From Micromonospora sediminimaris (GTDB lineage: Bacteria > Actinomycetota > Actinomycetes > Mycobacteriales > Micromonosporaceae): DNA of 64,000 nt. Position 1 is the first letter of the stretch. Every line of letters starts with the position of its first letter. Below the pieces are notes generated by a model. It had not been told where the DNA came from. It saw only the letters and a list, made by a program, of their open reading frames with translations, and made no database searches. Made by a program: the position numbers and the translations under genes. The stretch is from positions 457,289 through 521,288 of the forward strand of contig FOLJ01000002.1 of assembly GCA_900112325.1 (NCBI GenBank). The letters run 5' to 3'. Below are positions 16,315 to 25,043 of this stretch, in pieces.

Positions 16315-18531
16315 GTGGCACGACGCCGCTTCGCGGGGATAGCAGCCAGCGCCATCGTCCTACCGTTACTCGTCATCGCTCAGCCGACCGCCGCCTCGGC
16401 CACCCCGGAGGCCGCGACCGTCAAGCCGGTGCCGGCCCCGGCAACCGGGCTCGCCAGTGATGTCCGGGAGCTGACCCGCAAGGACTTCACCTTCAACGGG
16501 CAGCGTCTGGAGGCCCCGACCCAGTATCAGCCGCGTACCCAGGCCCGGTCGAAGGCGGCGGCGGCCGAGACGCCGCCGGTCGGCACGGTGCGGCAGTGGC
16601 TCGCGCTTGACGACTACCTGGGCGAGATCTACCTGAAGGACTACACGCTGCGTGGCGTGGGCGACAACATCGAGGTGTGGGTCGCCAACGACACGGAGTT
16701 CCCGGAGGGTGACTGCCGCCGGCAGATCCCGAACTCCACGGTGGTCACCGACGAGCAGGTCGCGGGCCTGATCCACGAGTTCGACACCAACATGTACCCG
16801 AAGTCGACGGCCGCGTTCAGCACCCCGCCGGAGCGGGACGGCAGCAACGCGCAGATCGGCGGGGACTTCACCGGTGCCGGCAACCGGACGGTCACGCTCG
16901 TCGACAACGTACGCGACGACAACTTCTACGACTTCCCGGCCGCCCCCAGCTACATCGCCGGGTTCCACTTCTCGCTCTTCAACGAGCTGCTCGACCGCAA
17001 CATCATGACTGTCGACGCGTTCGACTGGGCGCACCGCACCGGCGCGAACCCGCCGAACGAGCCGACCGACGACCTGTGCACCAGCCGGCCGGCCCGCCCG
17101 CAGCTGTACGAGGGCACGTTCATCCACGAGTGGCAGCACCTGGCGCACTACTACACCGACCCGTTCGAGACGACCTGGCTGAACGAGGGTCTTTCCGACT
17201 TCGTGCAGACGCTCGCCGGGTACGTCGACGCCACCGCCCGAGTCGACGAGCCCGGCACCGACAGCCACATCTACTGCTTCCAGGGCTTCGGCATCGTCCA
17301 GACGGACTACAACACGAATCCACGGGACTGTGGTGGCCCGGAGAACTCGATAAACCTGTGGAACGAGGGCAGCACGTCGAGTGGCGTGCTGGCCGACTAC
17401 GGCAACGTCTACTCGTTCGTGCTGTTCCTGTACGACCGCTACGGCCTGGACTTCATCTCGCGGCTGCACCGCGACGGTGAGCTTCAGGGCTTCGCCAGCC
17501 TTGAGGCTGCGCTGAAGGCCGAAGGCGTCAAGGACATGTACAAGGTGATCCACGACTACCAGACGATGAACCTGGTGGACCGGATCGTCGGGAACTCCAA
17601 GCGGGGCATCATGCTCGGGGTGGACAAGCGCCGGGTCACCACGGCCAGCCTCGACGCCACCGTGAACCTGGCCAACCCCGCCTCGTACGCGGCTGGCGGC
17701 GCAGCACCCAACGGCGCCGACTACGTCACCTTGCAGAAGGCCAACGGTAAGCCGCTGGGCCTGGGCGATCTGCGTTCGATCAAGTTCCAGGGCGCGAAGA
17801 CGTTGCCGCCGGTCCCGCTGGCCTGGCAGGTCGTCAGCGACGACCCGGATCGCAGCGGCAACCCGGTGCTGTGGTCCGGCAACGGCAACAGCCTGGACGT
17901 CGCCGCGGTCACCCCGGTGACCGTGCCGGCCGCCGACCCGACGCTTACCTTCCTGGCGAAGTACGGTGCCGAGGCCGGCTACGACTACGGCTACGTCAGC
18001 GTCTCCACCGACGGCGGCGAGAGCTACACCGTCATCCCCGGTGAGGAGACCGTCGCCGGTCCGCTCGGTCCGGCGCTGAACGGCACCACCGACGGCTTCC
18101 AGCCGCACTCGTTCGACCTGTCCGCGTACGCCGGGCAGGACGTGCTGGTCAGCTTCCGGTACGTCAGCGACGGTGGGGTCAACGAGGGCGGTCTGCTGAT
18201 CGACGACATCGCGGTCGGCGGCACGCTGGTCAGCGACGGTTCGAGCCTGGAGCCGTTCGACTCGCCGTCGGAGATCAACCCGACGCCGGTGGCGAACTGG
18301 AACGTCCGCTTCGTCGGCATCAACGAGAAGCTCAAGCTGGCCTACCAGGTGGAGGCCGACGGCAAGTCCAACTTCACCCTCGGTCTGATCCAGACGGCGC
18401 TGCTGTCCGCCTTCCCGAAGGTGGTCGCCATCGTCGCCTACGACGAGCCGACCGAGCAGGTCACGCAGTACGCCCCGTACACGTTGACGGTCAACAACGT
18501 GGTCCAGCCCGGCGGCGCTCCGCTGAGCTGA
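16315..18531 (+). CDS. Secreted M6-like zinc metalloprotease (immune inhibitor A-type)
   Basis: A 738-residue exported protein. A signal peptide ends near ASA-TP (about residue 31). A zinc motif HEWQHL (271-275 = HExxH) is followed by WLNEGLSDF (E291 as third ligand), a gluzincin-like spacing. The region after it (about 290-420) continues the peptidase fold. Residues ~470-650 form a beta-sandwich of choice-of-anchor-J type with FDLSAYAGQDVLVSFRYVSDGG. The start is a GTG with GAGGAGG upstream. It is a predicted extracellular endopeptidase; M6 or a related clan MA family cannot be fixed by eye. It is followed by a very strong terminator. Confidence 0.7.
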   Translation: MARRRFAGIAASAIVLPLLVIAQPTAASATPEAATVKPVPAPATGLASDVRELTRKDFTFNGQRLEAPTQYQPRTQARSKAAAAETPPVGTVRQWLALDDYLGEIYLKDYTLRGVGDNIEVWVANDTEFPEGDCRRQIPNSTVVTDEQVAGLIHEFDTNMYPKSTAAFSTPPERDGSNAQIGGDFTGAGNRTVTLVDNVRDDNFYDFPAAPSYIAGFHFSLFNELLDRNIMTVDAFDWAHRTGANPPNEPTDDLCTSRPARPQLYEGTFIHEWQHLAHYYTDPFETTWLNEGLSDFVQTLAGYVDATARVDEPGTDSHIYCFQGFGIVQTDYNTNPRDCGGPENSINLWNEGSTSSGVLADYGNVYSFVLFLYDRYGLDFISRLHRDGELQGFASLEAALKAEGVKDMYKVIHDYQTMNLVDRIVGNSKRGIMLGVDKRRVTTASLDATVNLANPASYAAGGAAPNGADYVTLQKANGKPLGLGDLRSIKFQGAKTLPPVPLAWQVVSDDPDRSGNPVLWSGNGNSLDVAAVTPVTVPAADPTLTFLAKYGAEAGYDYGYVSVSTDGGESYTVIPGEETVAGPLGPALNGTTDGFQPHSFDLSAYAGQDVLVSFRYVSDGGVNEGGLLIDDIAVGGTLVSDGSSLEPFDSPSEINPTPVANWNVRFVGINEKLKLAYQVEADGKSNFTLGLIQTALLSAFPKVVAIVAYDEPTEQVTQYAPYTLTVNNVVQPGGAPLS

Positions 18532-18540
18532 CCTCAGCAG

Positions 18541-18577
18541 GAACTCCCGGTGCCGCGCCACGCGGCACCGGGAGTTC
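18541..18577. terminator. Strong hairpin terminator
   Basis: A perfect 17-base-pair stem (18541-18557 with 18561-18577) closes on a 3-base CCA loop and is followed by CTCTGTTT. It lies 10 bases after the stop of the secreted metalloprotease. Confidence 0.85.
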
Positions 18578-18682
18578 TCTGTTTCCGCCGGGCGAAGCTG
18601 CCGGATCCGGCGACGCGGCCCGGCGTCGGTCCCTAGCCTGGCCAGCAGAGGCATCGTCGGGGCAAGCAGCCGGGGGGACACC

Positions 18683-19036
18683 ATGACCAACGCGATAGGT
18701 GACGCACTTGATGGCGTACAGGAGGTCGAGCTGACGGTGACCGGCCGCCGGACCGGGCGGCAGATCACCCATCCGGTCTGGTTCGTGCAGGAGGACGACA
18801 ACGTGTTCCTGGTGCCGGTGACCGGCTCGGACAGTCAGTGGTACAAGAACGTCAAGCAGACCCCGATGGTCCAGTTGGCTGTCGACGGCACCGCGCTGAG
18901 CTCCAGCGCCACCCCGATCACCGAAGCCGACCGGGTCGACCACGTCGTGGCGATGTTCCGCGACAAGTACGGTGCTGACCAGTTCGCCTCGCTGTACCCG
19001 AAACACGACGTCGCCGTCCAGGTCCCCCTCGGGTAG
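18683..19036 (+). CDS. F420/deazaflavin-dependent nitroreductase-like protein
   Basis: A 117-residue split-barrel protein: ELTVTGRRTGRQITHPVWFV, then NVFLVPVTGSDSQWYKNV and QTPMVQLAVDG. These match the Ddn-like family that binds F420 or FMN in actinobacteria (GRxSGxxxxxPv, then Gs....W..Nl). It likely acts in the cytosol in hydride transfer to quinones or similar acceptors. Start ATG at 18683 follows GGGGGGACACC. The VOC gene begins 29 bases after its stop, so the two may be co-transcribed. Confidence 0.65.
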   Translation: MTNAIGDALDGVQEVELTVTGRRTGRQITHPVWFVQEDDNVFLVPVTGSDSQWYKNVKQTPMVQLAVDGTALSSSATPITEADRVDHVVAMFRDKYGADQFASLYPKHDVAVQVPLG

Positions 19037-19065
19037 CCGTCGCAGCTCCGGGTTACCTTCCCACG

Positions 19066-19500
19066 ATGGAACAGCGACTCAGCCTGATCACGCTCGGCGT
19101 CGCCGACCTGGGCCGGTCCCGCGACTTCTACCGGCAACTCGGCTGGCAGGGCCAGGAGGTCGAGCAGACCGTGTTCTTCCAGGCCGGCGGGCTCGCCGTG
19201 GTGCTGTGGGGGCGGCAGTCGCTGGCCGAGGACGCCGGTGTCGAGGACCGGGGCACGGGCGGGTTCGCCGGGGTCGCGCTGGCCCACAACGTACGCGAGC
19301 GCGCCGAGGTGGATCAGCTGATGACCGCAGCCGCCCGGGCCGGTGCCAAGGTCACCCAACCGGCCCGCGACACCTCCTACGGCGGGTACGCCGGCTACTT
19401 CACGGACCCGGACGGGCACCTCTGGGAGATCGCCTGGAATCCCGGCTTCCCGATCGCCGCGGACGGCACGATCACCGTCCCCGACTTCGGCGCACCCTGA
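19066..19500 (+). CDS. VOC family (glyoxalase/dioxygenase superfamily) protein
   Basis: A 144-residue protein with two beta-alpha-beta-beta-beta modules: LITLGVADLGRSRDFYRQLGW at the start and GGYAGYFTDPDGHLWEIAWNP at the end. The latter carries the usual metal-ligand glutamate (WEIAWN). The first-module histidine ligand is absent (LITLG instead of xxHxx), so a metal-dependent reaction is uncertain. The length is standard for single-subunit VOC proteins. The substrate is unknown. Confidence 0.75.
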   Translation: MEQRLSLITLGVADLGRSRDFYRQLGWQGQEVEQTVFFQAGGLAVVLWGRQSLAEDAGVEDRGTGGFAGVALAHNVRERAEVDQLMTAAARAGAKVTQPARDTSYGGYAGYFTDPDGHLWEIAWNPGFPIAADGTITVPDFGAP

Positions 19501-19646
19501 CCCGACCCGGCGACCCGGCGACATGTCACAGCGACATGAATGCGTCTGTGTGTCAGGGATCAGCGGCGGCCGACGCCGACAGGGTCAGCGCTTGTTGCGG
19601 CGGCGTGCCATGCTCTGCACGCCACTCAGCTGATCGAGGTGTCGTC

Positions 19647-20402
19647 ATGGAGCTGCGCAGGAATCGACGTTCGCTGGCGCCCGGGGTGCTGCTGCTCGCG
19701 TTCGGGCTCTCCCTCCTGCTTGGCTCTCCCGGGATGGGCGCATCGGTCTTCGCCGGTGCCGCGCTCCTGACGGGTGGTTGGATCACCGCTCGGTCGCTGC
19801 GACCGTTCCGGTTCCGGATCGGCCCCGACGGGCTGGACCTGAGGGTCGCCGGGCTCAACCGGTTGGTGCCGTGGGCCGAGATCGACACGATCGTGCTGGG
19901 CCAACCCGCAGGGGCAGCGGCTGCGGGACCGGCTACCCCGTCGTTGCTGCTGATCCCGGGCGTCGGGTCGACAATCGACCGTCCGCTCGTTGGTCGAAGC
20001 CCGGTCGACGACCGGCCCGCGCTGGTGCTGCTCAGCCTCGCCGACGTGCGGGAGTCCGCGGACGAGGTGGCCGCCGAGTTGAACCGGATCAGCGGTGGTC
20101 GCTTCACCGACGCCCGGCAGGATCGAGCCGAGCTCCGGGAGGGCCAGCCGGGAGTTGTCTCCGAGCCGGTCTTCGACACGGCGCTGCGCGGCTATGAGAA
20201 GCGCATGGTGGACGACCTGGTCCGGCGGGGCCTGGATGCGCTCGCCTCGGGGACGGCAGCGCAGCGTCAGGCGGTCAGGACGGAGCTGGACGGCAGGACG
20301 CTGGAGGTCGCGCTGCGCGGCTACGACATGGGGCAGGTCGACGCTTTCCTGGAGCGGCTCGCCGCCGCCCTCGCCAACGACCCGGAGCAGCCCGAACAGT
20401 AG
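19647..20402 (+). CDS. Membrane protein with PH-like region and two DivIVA-type motifs
   Basis: A 251-residue protein. Two hydrophobic segments lie at about residues 12-28 and 30-46. A short PH-like beta domain follows (PFRFRIGPDGLDLRVAGLNRLVPWAEID). The C-terminal part holds two copies of one motif, ALRGYEKRMVDDLV and ALRGYDMGQVDAFLERL, which is the DivIVA/GYDxxxVDxFL-type signature. The start ATG at 19647 is chosen because the preceding in-frame stretch overlaps the VOC gene. This architecture suggests membrane anchoring near cell-envelope growth sites, but that is inference. Confidence 0.6.
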   Translation: MELRRNRRSLAPGVLLLAFGLSLLLGSPGMGASVFAGAALLTGGWITARSLRPFRFRIGPDGLDLRVAGLNRLVPWAEIDTIVLGQPAGAAAAGPATPSLLLIPGVGSTIDRPLVGRSPVDDRPALVLLSLADVRESADEVAAELNRISGGRFTDARQDRAELREGQPGVVSEPVFDTALRGYEKRMVDDLVRRGLDALASGTAAQRQAVRTELDGRTLEVALRGYDMGQVDAFLERLAAALANDPEQPEQ

Positions 20403-20417
20403 CCGGCGCCGTCGCAG

Positions 20418-21650
20418 CTACCGCACGCGGGAGGGGCGGGCGAGGGTCAGCAGCATCAGGAGCGAGGCGGCTGCGGCGGCGCTGAGCACCACGGCCATCG
20501 GGAGCGCGCTGCCCTCGCCGCCGAGCCCGACAAGTGGAGCGGCGCTGGCGGCGACCACGGCCTGGATGCCGCCGAGCAGCGCTGCGGCGGTGCCGGCGCG
20601 GGCGGCGTGCCGGTCCAGGGCGAGAGCGGTCCCGTTGGGCATCACCAGGCCGAGCGAGCCGAGGAAGACGAAGAGCGCGGCGATGACCACGGGCAGGTTG
20701 TTCAGCAGTGCCCCGGCGAGCACACCGAGGGCGGCGAGCAAGCCGATACCGAGACCGCCGACCAGCAGCGGTCGGGGATCGTAGCGGTCGAGCAGGCGGG
20801 CGTTGAGCTGGCCGACGGCGACGAAGGCGAGCGCATTGGCACCGAATACCAGGCTGAACGTGCTGGCGGAGAGGCCGAAGACGTCCTGGAGGACGAACGA
20901 GGAACCGGACAGGTAGGCGAAGAGGCCGGCGAAGGCGAGGCCCTGGGTCAGCGCGTACCCGAGATAGACGCGGTCGGTGAGCAGCGTGCGCCCGGCGGCG
21001 GCGGTCGCGGCCAGGCCACCGGTGCTGCGCCGCGCGGCGGGCAGGGTCTCCGGTAGCCGCAGCGCGACGGCGGTGGCGAGCAGGGCACCGACCAGGGCGA
21101 GGGCGACGAAGATCGTGCGCCAGTCGCCGACGTTGAGCACCAGGCTGCCGAGGGCCGGGGCGACCATCGGCGCGATGCCGAAGATCAGGACGAGGCGGGA
21201 GAAGTACTTGGCGGCGGCCCGGCCGGAATACAGGTCACGGACGACGGCGCGGGCGACGACCGTGCCCATGCCACCGGCGAAGCCCTGTGCGAAGCGGGCC
21301 ACCGCGAGCGTCTCCGCCGACGGTACGAGGGCGCAGACCAGCGACAACAGGGTGTACGCGGCGACGCCGACAAGCACCGGAAGGCGTCGCCCCCAGCGGT
21401 CGCTGAGCGGGCCGGTGACGAGTTGGCCCAGGGCCATGCCGATCAGGCAGGTGGTCAGGGAGAGCTGGATCTGTGCCTGGCTGGCGGCCAGGTCACGGGT
21501 CATCCCGGGAAACGCCGGCAGGTAGGTGTCCAGCGAGAGCGGACCGATCGCGGTGAGCGAACCGAGCAGCACCAGCAGCCCGAGGGCGGCGCGGCCGGTG
21601 GGTGGGGTGATGCGCTCCGGCGGGCGTACGGGCACGTCGGTCTGCGGCAT
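20418..21650 (-). CDS. Bcr/CflA-type MFS multidrug efflux transporter
   Basis: A 410-residue major facilitator with 12 predicted membrane helices. The first cytoplasmic loop carries GPLSDRWGRRLPVLVG, the MFS A motif. TYLPAFPGMTRDL near the first helix and ARAVVRDLYSG later are typical of the drug:H+ antiporter-1 Bcr/CflA branch. It likely exports small hydrophobic drugs using the proton gradient. The ATG at 21650 is preceded by CGAGGGGAATCG. The MarR-family gene at 21757 is divergent from it, the usual local repressor arrangement. Confidence 0.85.
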   Translation of the reverse strand: MPQTDVPVRPPERITPPTGRAALGLLVLLGSLTAIGPLSLDTYLPAFPGMTRDLAASQAQIQLSLTTCLIGMALGQLVTGPLSDRWGRRLPVLVGVAAYTLLSLVCALVPSAETLAVARFAQGFAGGMGTVVARAVVRDLYSGRAAAKYFSRLVLIFGIAPMVAPALGSLVLNVGDWRTIFVALALVGALLATAVALRLPETLPAARRSTGGLAATAAAGRTLLTDRVYLGYALTQGLAFAGLFAYLSGSSFVLQDVFGLSASTFSLVFGANALAFVAVGQLNARLLDRYDPRPLLVGGLGIGLLAALGVLAGALLNNLPVVIAALFVFLGSLGLVMPNGTALALDRHAARAGTAAALLGGIQAVVAASAAPLVGLGGEGSALPMAVVLSAAAAASLLMLLTLARPSRVR

Positions 21651-21756
21651 CGATTCCCCTCGGCGGTCGGCGCCACCACGGCGTGGCCGGCTGCCGGGGG
21701 CGTTCGGCTACGGTAGCTCTGCCTACAGAGGTGTTGCAGCGTGAAGGGGCGGCACT

Positions 21757-22200
21757 GTGACCGACGAGACGCTCGACCAGCTCGGCGCGGCCCTCAGTGA
21801 CCTGCACCGGGTACTCCGCCGTCGGGCCATCCAGCGGACCGGACGTGCCGCCCTGCCGGACGCGCAGGTCGAGGTGCTGCGGCTGGTGCAGCGTCAGCCC
21901 GGAATCAGCGTCCGGGAGGCCGCCGAGCGTCTGGGTACCGCCGCGAACACGGTGAGCACCCTGGTCGGCGAACTGACCACCGCCGGTCTGCTGCGCCGGG
22001 ACCGGGATCCGGCCGACCGGCGTACCGTCCGGCTGGAATTGACCGAGGTGGCGTACGAGCGCATCGCCGCCTACGGGCAGTACCGCCGCGAGCTGCTCGC
22101 CGCCGCCCTGGCCGACCTCGACGCGACCGACCGGGAGCGGCTGGCCGCCGCCGTGCCCGCCCTGTCCCGCCTGGCCGACCAGGCCGCGGAGCTGCCCTGA
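21757..22200 (+). CDS. MarR-family transcriptional regulator
   Basis: A 147-residue winged-helix protein. QRQPGISVREAAERLGTAANTVSTLV is the recognition region, and RRDRDPADRRTVRLELT is the conserved MarR wing (DRRxxxLxLT). Helices at both ends would form the dimer interface. Start GTG at 21757. It is divergent from the Bcr/CflA exporter with a 106-base gap, so it probably represses that gene and itself and is released by a phenolic or drug-like ligand. No perfect operator palindrome was picked out. Confidence 0.85.
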   Translation: MTDETLDQLGAALSDLHRVLRRRAIQRTGRAALPDAQVEVLRLVQRQPGISVREAAERLGTAANTVSTLVGELTTAGLLRRDRDPADRRTVRLELTEVAYERIAAYGQYRRELLAAALADLDATDRERLAAAVPALSRLADQAAELP

Positions 22201-22244
22201 GCGCCGTCCCCGGCCGGCCCAGCGTGGTGCAGCCGCAAGCGGGG

Positions 22245-23144
22245 TCAGCGCCTCGCTCTGATCACCTCGTACAGGGCGGTCCAGTCCTGGTCGCCGTGTC
22301 CGGCGGCGACCGCCCGCTGGTAGTGCGACCTGACCGCCTTCGGCAACTCGACGTCGACGCCGGCTGTCTCGCTGGTCCGCAGGATGTGTTCGGCCGTGGC
22401 ACCCATCATCCGCGCCGTGCTCAGATCGCCCGGATGCTCGCCGGCTTCCAGTGCGCGCGCCAGCTCCAACCCGTCGCCGATCATCGCCGGGATGTCGGTG
22501 AGCGTGGTCAGCGCGCCGGGCAGGAACTCGGCCGCTGGTACGCCCGCCGCGGTGACGAGCGCAGTGGCGTGCAGCAGGCTCGACAGGCAGGTGAGGAAGA
22601 CGTCGAGGTGAGCCTGGTAGAACAGCTGCGCCAGTCCTGGATCGGTGCCCAGGTACCTCGGCTCGCCGAGGATCCGCAGCACCGGTTCGCTGCGGTCGTA
22701 CGCGTCGCGTGCTCCACTGTAGAAGGCGTACGAATCGCTGGTGCCGATCATGGGGGCGGGCACCATCACCCCGCCGGTCACGAACCGCGCGCCGTGGCTC
22801 GCGGCCCACGTCGCCGCCTGTCGCGAGACGTCGGGGGTGTCGGAGCTGAGGTTGACCAGGGTGCAGTCGGCCAGGGCCCCGGGCTCGCCGGCCAGCGGGC
22901 CGAGGATGTCGTACATCGCCGGGTAGTCGGTGAGGCTGAGGATCGTCAGTTTGCCTGCGGCGACGGCGGCTGCCGGCGACGGCGCGAGGGTGGCTCCCCC
23001 GGCGACCAGTTCGTCGGCCCGGCTCGGGGTGCGGTTCCACAGCGTGACCGAATGTCCGGCGCGGATCAGGGCGGCGGCCATCGCCTGCCCCATCGGCCCG
23101 AGACCGATGACGGTGACCGGCCGGAGATCGCTGTTCCCGCTCAT
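22245..23144 (-). CDS. NAD(P)-dependent imine-reductase-like oxidoreductase 1
   Basis: A 299-residue protein of the 6-phosphogluconate dehydrogenase-like superfamily. N-terminal Rossmann VTVIGLGPMGQAMAAALIRAG; NRT after beta-2 suggests an NADPH preference. The C-terminal helical domain (about 170-299) is like that of bacterial imine reductases, whose long interdomain helix is seen around YLGTDPGLAQLFYQAHLD. It probably reduces a cyclic imine or a beta-hydroxyacid-like substrate. Its ATG overlaps the stop of the upstream paralogue as ATGA, so the two are translationally coupled. Confidence 0.75.
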   Translation of the reverse strand: MSGNSDLRPVTVIGLGPMGQAMAAALIRAGHSVTLWNRTPSRADELVAGGATLAPSPAAAVAAGKLTILSLTDYPAMYDILGPLAGEPGALADCTLVNLSSDTPDVSRQAATWAASHGARFVTGGVMVPAPMIGTSDSYAFYSGARDAYDRSEPVLRILGEPRYLGTDPGLAQLFYQAHLDVFLTCLSSLLHATALVTAAGVPAAEFLPGALTTLTDIPAMIGDGLELARALEAGEHPGDLSTARMMGATAEHILRTSETAGVDVELPKAVRSHYQRAVAAGHGDQDWTALYEVIRARR

Positions 23145-24010
23145 CGGACACTCCTCAGTTCCTCGAACATGCGGGCGGTGCCGTGCTCCCCGAACCCGGC
23201 GGCGAGCTGCCGACGGACCAGGTCGTGCGCCGGCTTGAGCACCTCGTCGGTGACGCCCTGCCCGGTGCTGGCCTGCATCACCGTGCTGAGGGCCGTCTCG
23301 GTGAACCGCAGGCTCTGCTGGCCCGGCCCGAGGTAGTCCTGCTGGTCGATCGTCGCGGCGTAGTCGGCCAGTTGCTCCGTCATCGCGGCGAGGAACGGTG
23401 CCTGCCGCCGGACGAACTCGCCGGCCGGCACTCCCTCGGAGCCGACCATGGCCGCGCCGTGCAGGAAGCCGGCGAACATCGCGTACATGCCGGCCAGCAT
23501 CGCCGTGTCGTAGAGCGCCGCCATGCCCGCGTCCGGCCCGAGGTAGCTGCTCTCGCCCCACAGGTCGAGCAGTTGTCGGTGCTGCGCGAAGCCCTCCGCC
23601 GATCCGCTGTAGAAGATCGCCGACTCGGGGCCGCCGATCGTCTCCGGGACGGCCATGATCGCACCGTCGAGGAGGTCGATGTCCCGCTCGCCGGCCCAGC
23701 GGGCGAGGTCACGGGACTGGTTCGGCGTCGTGGTGGTCAGGTTGATCACGGTACGACCGGACAGGCCGGTCGCCACGGGTTCGAGCACCTGCCGTACGGA
23801 GGTGGCGTCGAAGAGGCAGACGACGACCGTGCGCGTACCGACGATCGCCTGCTCGACGCTGTCGGCGATGACGGCGCCCTGCTCGCCGAGGCTCGGCGCC
23901 CGGTGACCTGTGCGGTTCCAACAGACGATCCGGTGGCCGGCGTCCGACGCCGTTCTCGCGAGCGCGCTGCCCATCGCGCCCAGTCCCAGGAAGGTGGTGC
24001 TGACTGTCAT
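23141..24010 (-). CDS. NAD(P)-dependent imine-reductase-like oxidoreductase 2
   Basis: A 289-residue paralogue of the next gene, sharing the same architecture: TTFLGLGAMGSALARTASDAG at the N-terminus, CWNRT, ATTIDQQDYLG and SSYLGPDAGMAALYDTAML in the helical domain. The start at 24010 has GGGGACCACCGA upstream; longer frames to 24109 enter the regulatory region. It is first in a two-gene operon divergent from an HxlR regulator, which likely controls it through the palindrome at 24111-24128. The duplication within an operon suggests a heteromer or two related substrates. Confidence 0.75.
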   Translation of the reverse strand: MTVSTTFLGLGAMGSALARTASDAGHRIVCWNRTGHRAPSLGEQGAVIADSVEQAIVGTRTVVVCLFDATSVRQVLEPVATGLSGRTVINLTTTTPNQSRDLARWAGERDIDLLDGAIMAVPETIGGPESAIFYSGSAEGFAQHRQLLDLWGESSYLGPDAGMAALYDTAMLAGMYAMFAGFLHGAAMVGSEGVPAGEFVRRQAPFLAAMTEQLADYAATIDQQDYLGPGQQSLRFTETALSTVMQASTGQGVTDEVLKPAHDLVRRQLAAGFGEHGTARMFEELRSVR

Positions 24011-24110
24011 TCGGTGGTCCCCTGCTCTGTCCGATGATCCGACGGGGCGCGCCGAACACCATGGTTGGCGACCACAATCGAGCGGGCAAGTACCCACTAT
24101 TTTGTTCAAT

Positions 24111-24128
24111 ACTTACCTGAAGGTAAGT
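24111..24128. promoter_or_regulatory. Perfect palindrome, likely HxlR operator
   Basis: ACTTACCT-GA-AGGTAAGT is a perfect 8+2+8 inverted repeat in the AT-rich gap between the imine-reductase operon and the HxlR gene. A further AAGTA at 24088-24092 pairs with TACTT at 24110-24114. HxlR/YodB-type regulators bind such TAC/GTA dyads, so this is the natural operator candidate for both divergent promoters. Confidence 0.65.
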
Positions 24129-24159
24129 GACGAAGATCGGCTACCGAGGAGGCGGACCC

Positions 24160-24516
24160 ATGGCATCGGGCGACAGGTGCGGCCCGTACATCTGCGGGAT
24201 CGACGCCGCGATGGACGTGGTGTCGGGGAAGTGGAAGTCGCTGATCCTGTGGGAGCTGGACAACCACGGCACCCGGCGGTTCGGCGAGCTGAAACGTGGT
24301 CTGCCCGGCGTCAGCGAGAAGATGCTCATCCAGCACCTGCGGGAGATGGAGCAGGACGGCCTGGTCCACCGCGAGGTCTACCGGGAGGTCCCGCCCAAAG
24401 TGGAGTACTCCCTGACCGAACACGGCAGGTCACTCAACGAGGCGCTCGGCCCGCTGGGCGAGTGGGGGCAGCGCCGGGCCGAGCGGCTGGCCGCCGAGGC
24501 GGCGGCCGCATCCTGA
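24160..24516 (+). CDS. HxlR-family transcriptional regulator
   Basis: A 118-residue winged-helix protein: CGIDAAMDVVSGKWKSLILW is the hallmark HxlR opening, then RRFGELKRGLPGVSEKMLIQ and a wing with VEYSLTEHGRSL. A cysteine near the N-terminus (RCGPYICG) could serve as the thiol sensor known in YodB/HxlR relatives. The ATG at 24160 is chosen because GAGGAGGCG lies just upstream; a GTG at 24127 would put the start inside the operator. It is likely a redox- or aldehyde-responsive regulator of the divergent imine-reductase pair. Confidence 0.85.
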   Translation: MASGDRCGPYICGIDAAMDVVSGKWKSLILWELDNHGTRRFGELKRGLPGVSEKMLIQHLREMEQDGLVHREVYREVPPKVEYSLTEHGRSLNEALGPLGEWGQRRAERLAAEAAAAS

Positions 24517-24539
24517 TCGTGTCCCGTCGCCTGCCGGGC

Positions 24540-24567
24540 GGGGCGCGGCCGTCCCTGGCCGCGCCCC
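24540..24567. terminator. GC-rich hairpin terminator
   Basis: A perfect 11-base-pair stem (24540-24550 with 24557-24567) with loop GTCCCT lies 23 bases after the HxlR stop. There is no U-tract, as is usual in this group. Confidence 0.7.
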
Positions 24568-24666
24568 ACTGCGGTCGGGTGACTCGACGGCGAACCTCGG
24601 CTCCTGTCGCACCCGGGCCCTAGCCTCTGTTTCGTCCGAGCCCTTCCCGTACGCCGGAGGCAGCAG

Positions 24667-25035
24667 ATGCTCGACCATCTCGGCATTCAGGTCCGTGACC
24701 TCGACGCCAGCATCACGTTCTACGACGCCGTCCTGGCCACGCTCGGTGCCCGCCGGATGTTGCAGTATCCCGAGGCCGTCGGTTACGGCAGCGGCAAGCC
24801 GGACTTCTGGCTCAGCCCGGCCCCCGCCGAGGCGGTGGGGCAGGAGAGCCACATCGCCTTCACCGCACCCGACCGCGGCGCGGTGCGGGCATTCCACGAC
24901 GCGGCGGTGGCCGCCGGGGCGCGGGTGCTGCACGAGCCTCGCGTCTGGCCGGAATACCACGCCGACTACTTCGGCGTGTTCGTCCGCGACCCGGACGGCA
25001 ACAACGTCGAAGCGGTCTGCCACGCACCCGGGTAG
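24667..25035 (+). CDS. VOC family protein (glyoxalase-like)
   Basis: A 122-residue protein starting MLDHLGIQVRDLDASITFYD, which supplies the first-module histidine ligand, and ending VFVRDPDGNNVEAVCHAPG, with the glutamate. HIAFTAPDRGAVRAFHDAAV is the second module. This is the classic small VOC protein resembling fosfomycin-resistance-like and lactoylglutathione-lyase-like proteins, with the metal residues intact. The ATG has CCGGAGGCAGCAG upstream. The substrate is not predictable from sequence. Confidence 0.8.
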   Translation: MLDHLGIQVRDLDASITFYDAVLATLGARRMLQYPEAVGYGSGKPDFWLSPAPAEAVGQESHIAFTAPDRGAVRAFHDAAVAAGARVLHEPRVWPEYHADYFGVFVRDPDGNNVEAVCHAPG

Positions 25036-25043
25036 GCGGCCGG

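Noticed and set aside
16366..18801. 811-codon minus-strand frame over the metalloprotease gene
   Set aside because: Antisense shadow of a gene with signal peptide, HExxH site and terminator.
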